Made by a program: the position numbers and the translations under genes. A stretch of DNA of 64,000 nucleotides from Prorocentrum cordatum (lineage: Eukaryota; Sar; Dinophyceae; Prorocentrales; Prorocentraceae): assembly GCA_963575745.1 (NCBI GenBank), contig CAUYUJ010014627.1, positions 308,501-372,500 on the forward strand. Reading direction: 5' to 3'. Shown here one piece after another: positions 38,401 through 49,100 of the stretch. Positions within the stretch are counted from its first letter, which is position 1. Every line of letters begins with the position of its first letter. The notes beneath the pieces are model-generated. The model saw only the letters and a program-made list of their open reading frames with translations. It was not told the DNA's origin and did no database searches.

Positions 38401-41400
38401 GCTTCGCGATCATCATCTGTGGCACGCTCGTGAACACCGGCATCATCCACCTGGCCGTCTTGGATCCAGGGCCCGAGGGTAAAAGCCTGGTCGAAGATCG
38501 GCAGCAGTCTTGAGCGCAGCTATCTCGGCGCAATAGTCTTTGTCGAACCAAGCTGGCAACGCCGCTGGTAGCATTCGAGCATTCAAGATAATCAGTTGAG
38601 TCATAATAATGGACCCACCCAATGCAGGCCTACGTGCATTGAAAGGGAGACGCCTTTTGCTGGCAACCTTCCCGCGTAAGGGCAATAATCCAATAAATCC
38701 GAAGTGTCCATTGGGATTGGACACGGTGCTCTGTTGAGGAAAAGTATGTTAGACTTATCTTTTTGCACTTTCTCTGTGGCCATCTACGGAGTACGGCCCC
38801 AGACCCTCCTCCTGCTCCTCCTCCTGCTCCTCCTCCCCCTCCTCCTGCTCCTCCTCCTCCTCTATGGCCTTCCTCCCTTCTATCCCCAAGTCCCCCCCTC
38901 GATCCCCCAAGGGCGCAACGAAGAAGGCCACCCGATTTTCCTTTAGCTCGCCGACGAGCCAAGTGAGCGTTTCACTGAAGACCATGGCGGGCCACGCTCA
39001 GAGTGACCAGCCACCCTCAGAGGAGGAAAAGGTACCCATAACTCCCCACACAGGCCACAATGCAAGAACAAACGTGATTTTCGAACCTCGATCTCTTGCC
39101 CTCCCCCTCCTCCCTCCGCCTCCCCTTGGCGGCGCTCACAACCGGGAGGCGCGAGATGGTGGGGGCCTTCTAAGAAGGTGGAGGGAGCTCCATAGAATGC
39201 AGGGGCCTTCTTTCGAAGGCCCCGCTGGCCTTTAAGAAGGCGTCTTAGAAGCCCGGCGGGTTTCTGAGAAGGCCCCTCTGCCTTCCTAGATGCCCCCTGC
39301 CCCCCCCTCCCCCCCGCGAGCACTCCAGGTGGAGCACGGGGCACCCGAGCCCGCCCCAGGGGGGGGGGGGGAAGGCGCGCCGAACTCAGGATCGCTGACA
39401 TGCAAATATGAGCTGAGGCGAAGAAGAAAAGGCCGCATGAACACAACTTTTGGCGCTCCGCGCAGATTTCTTGGATCTGCGCTGGAGCCCCCTGGCGGCG
39501 CCTCCGGCGCAGCCCTTGGCGGGCTCTGCGCGCCAGGGAGGGGAGCCAAGCGCGGATCCAAGAAATCCGCGCTGCCCGCTGAAAGTTCATGTTCGTGTCG
39601 TTCTGTTGTTCTCCCATCAATGTGCGTGGATTGGCGACGGCTTCCACCTCCATACGAAATCGACGCGCTCCACCTCCAAATCAGGCGGAACTGGCCTCAT
39701 GCTTCGGGGGGTACTTTCCCCGATCTCTGGTGGTTTTGGCGCCCATGCACGGGATCAACGAATCCGTAATCCATGTCAGCGCGTGCCTGCAGCACGTCAT
39801 AAGTATTCGAATCCAGGGGGGCTGAGGGAGGAGGACGGCGAGCGATGGATAATCGAGTCTCGAATGCGACCGGGTTATGCTTGCGTTTGTCCAGTTGCCT
39901 TCAGGTGAGTTCTGGGGGTGGGAAGTGACATCTCCCGTCCCACGCGCCACAGGAAATCGCAAGGTTGGAAGTCGTCGTGGGAGACGTACTGTAGCTCCAA
40001 GCCGATCAACGGTAAGCCCAAGCACGACCCAGCCCAGCACGACTCGTCGTTCTTGGAAGGCGAGTCCGTTTCGTCTCTCGCACACCGTTTGTTCGCGCTT
40101 GCATTGTCTTCTCTCCTCCGTCCCATTTTCCCATCGATCTCCCTGCCTGTTTCCTCTACTGTGGTCCTCTGTTCCTCGAACCCCCGCCCCTGGCGGCTGT
40201 GGAGCTCAACGCTGCTTTCAAAGACCTTGCTGTGTCCAGGATTCGGCCGGCAAGTTAAAGAGGTTGGTCGGTGGGAGGCAAGGGGGAGCCGTTTCGCGGT
40301 GGTGGAGGCGGAGGAGGGAGCCCTTCCAACTTCTCCCCAGTGGCTCTTCTTCTCGTTCCGCTCCTCTCCCCTCCACTTGTCCTCCACCCTTCCCTCACCT
40401 CACCTCTCTCTCTCTCTCTCTCTCGCTCCCGCGCGCTTGCCCTTCCCCCCACTTTCCGCGTCTTCCCGTCCAGGCAGCAGCCCCACTGAACTTCGTTGCC
40501 GCGCACCGTTGCAGTAATTATGGCCTGCCCACCGTCCGTTTCGCTCGAGGCTCGTTCGTGATTCGCTTGCGCACCCTCGGTATTGCTGACGAGGGAAGGA
40601 TCCCGATGACCATGACCAAGATGTCGCGGGAGTTTGTCGGCTCTGGTCTCGGTCATGGTCCATGCCCGCCGTCGCCGATTCGCGAGGATGATTTCACGAA
40701 TCGACGATGCCAAAGATGGACGATATCGGAGATCGTCAGCGACGTTTTCGCGTTCAGTCTTGGTCACTATCATCGCTTGTTCTCCCTCCATGCTCGAAGA
40801 AGTACAAGCTACACAGGCATGAAGTGTCGAAGGTGCGTGGCGGTTCTCTTGGACTCGCGCTGGGTCTCCTCCCCAGGGGTCCAGCGCAGATCCAGGACAT
40901 CCGCGCGGACCTCCGAAAGTTAATGTACGTGTAGTTTGTCCTCCCTCAGGCTGCATTCCTACGCTCAGCCATTCCATTATTCTATGGTGCGTTCGCAACT
41001 CTCGTCATCGTGGGCTCCTGGGAGGTACAGCGAAGTGGATGGACACGCGCACAGACCTCGGGCTCCCCGGAAAGCTGCCATTTGCGCAATTGCCGCCACG
41101 TTCGTCCGCTCCTGAGAGGCCTAGCGGAGCGGAGGGACAAGCGCATTGCGACGAGACCTCGCGCTCCCCGGGGGCTACCATTTGCGCAACCTTCGTCCGC
41201 TCCTGGGAGGTTCAGCGGAGCGGAGGGACACGCGCATTGCCAGTAGACCTTGCGCTCCTTTGGAGGCGTGCCAACAGCACGACCCTCGCCACTTTCGTGG
41301 GTTCCTTGGAGGTCCAGCGGAGGGACTCGCGCAGTGTGACCAGACCTCGCGATGCCTGGGGTGCAGCTGTCGCCGCTTTCCTGAGCGCCTGGGAGGTCCA

Positions 41401-43205
41401 GCGGAAAACGATGCGGGGACACGGAGACCAAGCCTCTTCGTGAGTTCCTGGGAGGTCCGTCGCGATCAGACTAGACCTTGTCTCCCCTGGGCGCTGCCAG
41501 TTGCGCGACCGTCGCCACTCTCGTGGGCCGCTGGGAGACTCAGCGGAACGCAGGACTACGCGGGCTCACGGTAAACCTGCCTCTGTTCGTCGCCGCCTGC
41601 CTACACGTGTCCTTCTTGCCCAGCTCCTCCAGCGGTGCACCACGCAGGTCCCAATGTTTTTATTGTTTGTTTTATCGCTCCTTCTTCAGATCCTGGGAAA
41701 GGCTTGCGAAAGCATTTTGTTCGATGTCCCAAACGCATATCGTGCCATCCTCGCATTATCAGCGCGATGGTTTCTAAGTGCCAGAAGTTTCGCATCGAAG
41801 CCAGGCGCCCCCAGCATTGCACTATCGCGCTGGAACTGTTTGGAGATGCTGTCTTCCGATTTTGTGCTCTGCGCGGCAGGAGCGGATCGCGGCGCACTTC
41901 TCGCGCGGAGGTTCGGCCAAGGGTTCAGCACTGCTCCGGGCGGGGTGCCGCGGCGAGAAGAATTTCTGGGAGCGACCCGCCCGAGGTCCGCACAAGCCAA
42001 TTCTCATTTTATGGGGGCGAAGGCGGGGCTGGACGAGGACTTCATATTCGCTTAGGATGCACAAAGTTCTCCCCTCCTTCTCTACCCGATACGTATTCAC
42101 AGCGTTCCTTCCCTGCCTCTCATCTTCCTTGTGCTCCTCCAATTCCCCGTCTCCTCGTCGATTCATCCTCCGCGCCTCTCGTCCCCCCCCCCGGCCGCGA
42201 GGCCCTGTTTCTTCGTTTTCTTTGCTCTGTTTGGCTGCGTTCCTTCCACCCTCCTCTTTGCAGTCCTCAGTCCCCCTTCGTGTTTGGAGTTGCCTGGTAA
42301 ACGCAGGCGAGAATTTCGTGGCGACGTACGCCTTCCGTGGTCCAGGTGTCGCGCGTCTACAACATTATTCCTCCTCGGTGTCTACGCTTGCGGTTGCTGC
42401 TTCTGGCCGCAGGGGCCACCCTGGCGTTCACTCCGCGCCGCTGCCAATTTCCCCCGAAACCGCAGTTGCAAGCGTGGGCCCGCCTATCCCAGGTCGGTCT
42501 GCGCGTTGTCCCGAGCTCGTGTGGTGCGTCTTTCTGTTTTGTTTCAACGATGCGTTGTCGCTTCAGCAAAAGAAAGGATGAGTGGACGTTTGCGCGGGTA
42601 GAGGAGGACAAGGTGAATGCGTGCAAAGCCAATTAAAAGGATGATGGAGGAGAGGGGAGGGGTGGAAAGGCGGAGCAAGGAGGGAGGCGGCTGGGGGCGG
42701 CGGGGGCGGAACGAGGCGTCTCCTGTATGCATGATGCGAAAATCATTTGGCGTTATCGGGTTCCTGGGGCGTTTCGCTGGCTCCTGGGAGTTCTGAAACA
42801 ACGGCTGAGGACGAAGATCTGGTCTTGGGGTCTGCGGGGGAATCTCTGGGTTCCACGACTTTCTGGGCCCGTTTCTGTCGTGCTTCAAAAACGGTGGCTT
42901 TGCGGGGCGGCATGTGTTGATGCTTGTAGGGATGCCTGCACAGGGGGTCCACGTCGAAGTTCGAGCCTCGACGATCGAGGTTTGGGCGCCACTCGCCTTC
43001 CTCCTCTTTGTCCTCTCCCAGACTCACATTCATATGTGGCGCTATGTCATGACATGTTGTGTTGTACTTCGTTGCGTTCTGTTATGGCGTGCTATGATAT
43101 GGTGCGGTATGCTCTGTTTTACTATGGTTCGTGATGTTGTGTTGTGTTATGTCATGCGGTTCTATGATATGTTATGTGATGTTATGGTGGTGGTCGTGGT
43201 TATGC

Positions 43206-43238
<33 letters not shown>

Positions 43239-45070
43239 CATAACAATGTTTGATGATGTCTCGAGCGAGGCGCGGGTTTCAACACCTCAATAGAGGAACC
43301 GCCAGGGGGTAATGCACTTTTCGGTTCGCGCCAAAGTGGCGGGGTTGTCTCGAGCGGAGTGCTTGTTTTGGTTCCCGACGTCCTCCGCTTTCGGAGTTGA
43401 TTTTAAAGGTGTCCTGAGCGAGGCGCGGGCTCCAGCATTCCCACCGGTGTTGCAGCAATTTTGCAAACTGCCTCGGGCGGGGCGGTGGTCCTCGCACCCG
43501 TGGTGGCTCAGATTGCAAGGATGTGTCGAACGCTTTGCTTATTTTGCTGGCCAGACTCGTGGGCACGGGTTTTCCTCAGGATGCCACAGGAGGCCCCGGC
43601 AGTCTCTAGGAAACCCGAGGTCCAGGAATCATCAGGAGGCCACAGGAGGCCACAGGACTCCCCAGGAGGTCACAGGATGCCCCAGGAGGTCCTAAGAGAC
43701 CCCAGGACGCTCCAGGAAACACCAGGAGGCCCCAGGAGGCGACAGGAGGCCACAGGAGGCCACAGGAAACGCCAGGAGACACCAGGAGGCCCGGGAAGGC
43801 CTCAGGGACCCCCACGAGGCTCCAGGAGCCAAACGCCCCAAAAGGCTACAGGAGTGGCTCCAATCCCCGGTTGTTCCACGTATTTTCTCATAGATTGGGC
43901 CTCCCCTGGAACACGAGTACTGGGTGTTTTATGTATGTTGCCATAGCTTGTCATTCTTCCGCGCATCCATTCTTAAATGTTATATGTCAGAGTGAAAGGG
44001 GGTCGAACGGTCATCCATTGTCCCTTGATGCGTGGCTGAAGTGACAATCCGTGGTGAGGATTCTACTTGTTGCGTTAAAATCGCACCACTGGAGAATAAT
44101 TATTGTTGACCCCCCCCCTCCGGTGCACATTGTTTTTTCAATTGAACTGCCCCTCCCGGCGATCGCTGGCCCTCCCCTCGCGAGTCCCGCAGGCCCCGGG
44201 CCCGCGGGCGCCCACCATCCCCATGCGTCGCGCGCACGTCGCTTGGTTTTGCCGTTCTCGGTTCGGGAAAGTCCTCGCTGGCGCAGCGGTTCCCCCGCGC
44301 GTTTCGCTCGCGTGTTCGCGTGCGGTGTCCAGCCGCCCGCTGCTGGCCTGGGCGGGTAGTATGGCGGGTTTTCCTCGTCTGCGATCGCCGTGCCGTTCCG
44401 CGCCGTCCGCAGAGTCTCCGGATTCCCGCCGCCTCCAGGCGCCGCGCGAGCGTCGCCGCGCACTGCCGTTTTCGGCTTGGCCAGGGGTAGGGGTAGGGGT
44501 AGGGGGGGATAGCGGAGAGGGTTTCTTCGACTTGCGCCTCTCGGTGGTGGCCAAAATCGGCGGCGGCGCCCGCTGGAAACGAGCCCCTTGGTTCGATCCA
44601 TCGCGCTGCCGACGTCGATTCGACCCCGCCGTGCCTTACCAGGAAGGTGGAGGGCCAAGCGGGGGGGCCGACTGCGAAGCAGGATGAGGAGGGCTTCCAG
44701 GCGGGGATGGAGGAGGGAAGGGGGCCCGCAAGTGGCGGCAGAAGCAGTTGGGCGAGGCCGTGGCGACGCACCGCAGCCGATGCGCGGCGCATCTGAGCTT
44801 CGGTCTTCCAGGCGAAGCGTTCCCCGTGAATTGGGAAACGGTTTGTTGGCAGCGGTCCGCCCGACCCTGCGAAGGCACATGTTTCGGATGAGTATGTTCT
44901 GCACGTGGGTCAGAGCTGACCCATGAGCAAGCGACTTCCACGTGCATCACTCACAAGCCATCGCACCACTCACAAAGAGAGAGAGAGAGAGAGAGAGAAC
45001 AAAAAAACACATAAAAAGAGAGAGAGAGAGAGATAACGAGATAGACAAATAAATAAAGAGAGAGAGAGAT

Positions 45071-45118
<48 letters not shown>

Positions 45119-46127
45119 TCGCGCTCCTCGCCGACAGCTCCCGTTGATGAGGCCGCTGTTTTCGCTCTTCCCTGAGTAATGTGCGCGGCGGGAGGGGGTC
45201 AGGGCCCCTTCTTCTTGAGCTGGGCATGTCCCTCTATAAGAAAGGTACTCAATAATAGTCCAGCAATAGTCTGGTTACGATTTTCCAGGCCATCATGATC
45301 ATACAACGAGAGTGCTTGCGTACTTCGTTTTTATGTCAGAATCCGCCTGTAGGAGGGCATGCCCGACCGAATCCTTCCCCTTGATCCTTGATCCTTAAAC
45401 CTCCATCGAGCTGTCACAGCCACACCAGAACTGAGCTCTGGGCGAATCTACCTCTTTGGCAGCAGCCTGAAGCGGGACATGGCACAGTCCGTCCGCCCTC
45501 GCGAGAAGCGACGGTGACACGCGGGAAAGAGACGAGGAGGCGGGTCCTTTCTCCCATCCCCCCCCCCCCCAGAAGCCCCACCCCTGGACGAGAGGCTTCT
45601 TCGATTTCGTAGCCATGATGGCGCTCAGCCGTGGCGGCGTGGCAGGCGCGCCCGGAGGGGGGAGAGAAGGAGGAAATGAGGGGCGAGAAGGAGGAGGAGG
45701 AGGAGGAGGGGGAGGAGGAGGACGATGACGAGGACGAGGACGAGGACGACGAGGATGACGAGGAGGAGGAGGAGGAGGGCGATGAGGAGGACGACGAGGG
45801 CGAGGACGGGAACGAGAACGAGGACGAGAACGAGGACGAGAACGAGGGCGAGAAAGAAGAGGAGGAGGAGGAGAAGGAGGAGGAGGAGGAGGAGGAGGAG
45901 ATGGAGGAGGAGGAGGAGGAGGAGGAGGAGGAGGAGGAGGAGGAGGAGGAGGAGGAGGAGGAGGGAAGGGGGAGGCGGGAGGAGGAGGAGGAGGAGGAGG
46001 AGGAGGGAGACGAGACGAGGACGAGGACGAGGAGGAGGACGAGGAGGAGGACGAGGAAGAGGAGGACGAGAAGGGGACGAGAAGGAGGAGGAGGAGGAGG
46101 AGACGAGGACGAAGACGAGGACGAGGA

Positions 46128-46165
<38 letters not shown>

Positions 46166-49100
46166 ACGAGGACGAGACGAGGACGAGGACGAGGACGAGG
46201 AGGAGGAGGAGGAGGAGGAGGAGGAGGAGGAGGAGGAGGAGGAGGAGGGAGGAGGAGCGGGAGGAGGAGGAGGAGAAGAGGGAGGAGGAGTAGGAGGAGG
46301 AGGAGGAAGAGGAGGAGAAGCAGGAGGAGGGGGAGGAGGAGGAGGAGGAGGAGGAGGAGGAGGAGGAGGAGGAGGAGGAGGAGGGAGGAGGAGGAGGAAG
46401 GAGAAGAACAGGGGAGGAGGAGGAGGAGGAGGAGGAGGGGGAGGAGAGGAGGAGGAGGAGGAGGAGGAAGGAAAGAACAGGGGGAGGAGGAGGAGGAGGA
46501 GGAGGAGGAGGAGGAGGAGGAGGAGGAGGAGGACGATGAGGAAGAGGTCGTCGGCGCAGATCCCCAAACCATTTTAACGAGTGTTGGGCGCTGTCCCCCG
46601 TCTGCTGGGGAAGGCCCGCGCCGGAGCAGCGGTGGCGGGAAGGCGGTCGAAAGAAGGAGGGGATGGGAGTGGCGGAGGGAGGAGTAAGAGGTGGAGAGGA
46701 GGAGGAGGGTGCCCGGTACGAGGGCAGAGGGCGCATGCAGGACGAAGTGGTCGCAAGGGGGGGGGGAGGGCGGAGGAAGCGGGGATCGCGGCGCAGGGGT
46801 TCCTGGACGCACCTGTGCGCCGCTCCCGCCTCCCCGGCAGGCGTCGCGGAGAGATGCACGACGGGCGCGCCCGCCAGGGCAGGTGCTCGGCCCCCCGTGG
46901 GCCCTCACGAACCGATGTCGTCTATAAGGTATCTTGCTGTGGGGAGGGGGGAGGGGGACTGCTACCTTGTTGAACCGCAGCGGATCGACCTTTCTTGGTG
47001 CAAGATGGAGACCTACGTGCCAGCCCTTCAAAACCTGCCAGCTCCGCGTCCGGCGTAGTGCAGGGCGTTCAATTTCGGGCGTTGTGTAGTTAATGGCGGG
47101 CGGTACATGGGGGGGGGGGGAGAACAGGTGCACCTTTTGCGCGCCGAGGGGGGCCTAGAGGGGCCCCCCGCGGGGCCCAAAAGGGAAGCGAAAGGTGCAC
47201 GTTTCTTCCCATCTTCGTGAAGCAACGCCCTGGTTCTTGGTCCGTTCCCTGGGAGTGCCCGTCTTAGCGCGGCCCGCAGCTTCTTTGGCTCCGAGGGCTG
47301 CCGGGGCCCGCCGCCGCCTTTTCGCGATGGCCCCCGAGCCCGAGGAGCCGGCGCGGCTCGCCGCGGTGCCAGCGCCGCCAGCGCTGCCCGCGGTGCTCTT
47401 GGAGCCCGCGTGGGCCTGGCGCGGCCTCGTCGGCACCGGGGCGGAGGTTCAGAGGAGAAGTATGAAGCATGTGGCCTTTCGCAGGAGTGACCTTTGGTGC
47501 GGGCACGTTGGGGCCCCCAGATGATTGAACGCGACGCGATAGCAGCTTCTTGCGCGCCCGGGCGCGGCCTCCCCACGTCCCCGAAAGTCGTGCATCAAAG
47601 GTCACTCTTGCCTAGGGTCGCTCTTGCGCGCAGCCGAAACAAGAGCCACCGCCACCGCAGACCCATCGGCGGGGGCCAACCCCTGGGCGTCGGCGCGCCC
47701 GAGCGGCACAGGGTGACGCTCGGGCGTGGCACCGCCCAGGGGTCGGCCCCCGCCGATGGGTTTTCCTGGGCGGAGGTCCATGCTTCTCTAAGAGGTGGGG
47801 CAGGCGTTCGACCTGCCGCCGCCCGCGGGCGCTTCCTCCGCTGGCTTCACGCTGTGCGCCCGGGTCCGGCGTCCGCCAGGGCAGCCGCCGGCCAGCAGCA
47901 GGTCGGAGGGCGCCAGCTATACACCCATACACCGATCCTGGCCAGGCCGACCCTGTGGCCCAGGCTCGGTGCACGTGCCTGGGCGTATAGTTCGCCCCCT
48001 TCGGCGCAGGATCCTCCAGAAGGGCGGGCCCCCGGCGGGCTGGCTGTTTGCGGCGCCGAGCGCTGCGGGCGTGGTGCGGTTCGGGAGCGCCTCGGAGGCA
48101 CAGGGCCGGCAGAGCCTGCTGGCGCAGGAGGCCGACGAGCAGCAGCGGCAGTCCATCGTTGGCAAGAAGGACGTTGGCAAGAAGGGCAAAAAGGACTCCA
48201 AGCGGGTGGAAAGCGGTCAAACATGTGCATTTGTGTGCGATCAGGGGCGCCTGGCCACCGGCGACTGGCAAGGCTTTGCCCCTACCGTGGAAGGTGGGGG
48301 TATAAACCTTCGAGCCGCTCTGGGACAGGCGCCACCGATCGCGGAAAAGCTGATGCTCTACCGCGTTCATCGCCCGCAAAGACCCCCGAGCCCGTCGCCC
48401 CCGAGCAGCCGGCCGAGGCCCCCAAGGACGAGGCCGACATCGGCTGCACCCCTCTGGACGACGGCGAGTGGCACCACGTGGCGGTCGTCCACAGGGCCGG
48501 CCGGGCGCGCGCCTTCGTGGACGGCCGGCCCGACGGTGAGGAGGTGGCCCTGGAGGCCGGGCCGTGCCCGTCCGCGCCGCTGGAGCTGGGGCCCTCGCCG
48601 GGCGAGGGGGGTGCTGGCGGGCTGCGGGACGTGGAGGCCTACGCCGAGGCCCTCACAGACGAGCAGGTCGCGGGCCTGGCCTCGGGCAGCAGGTCGCTGC
48701 CCACCGGCGTGGACCTGGTGCTGACGCCGCGGGAGGTGCAGGAGTTCTGGCGGCTGCAGGAGGAGGGCACCGACGCCGACGGCGGCCCCCTCGAGGCTGG
48801 GGGCCCGCAGCACGCACGCCGGCTGCTGGCCGAGGCCCTCGGGCTCGGCGGGCCCGGCAGCGCCACCAAGGAGCTGCAGGACAAGGTCGTTGTCTCCTTC
48901 TACGTGGAGCTGCTGAGCTACGCCAGGACGGCGTGCATGACGCCGCTCAAGGCGGCCGTGATCGCGGGCGTGATGCGCGGCGTCTTCGCGGCGATGCACC
49001 TGCGCTCCACCACGACGAAGCGCGTGGGCGAGCCCAGCTCGGCGTCGGAGGTCTTCCTGGAGTTCAAGCGGCTGCTCATGGTGCACACCTTCGCCGCGGC

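Larger units (their letters stand above)
47447..47803 (+). other. Intron 1 of the ciliary gene: two hairpin elements
   Basis: GT-AG, 357 bases. It holds TIR element family A copy 3 and then a near-perfect snapback at 47,661-47,761. Confidence 0.7.

Noticed and set aside
39918-40517. 199-codon single-exon gene
   Set aside because: Only 39,953-40,059 matches the repeat module; the rest crosses a CT tract and follows a GC-type donor.
41501-42300. 185-220-codon + frames and a 104-codon - frame
   Set aside because: All look equally plausible, no domain or splice support, so no strand can be chosen.
44484-44505. Telomere-like GGGGTA repeats
   Set aside because: Only four units and not the TTTAGGG repeat expected for dinoflagellates.
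45395-47133. Open frames of 200-502 codons rich in Glu, Arg, Ser, Pro or Leu
   Set aside because: Produced by the GAG/GAC triplet tract in all frames.
47494-48381. Extension of the ciliary protein through an uninterrupted upstream frame
   Set aside because: The 47,494-48,381 frame reads through hairpin introns; the spliced model restores LamG motifs and exact phase.
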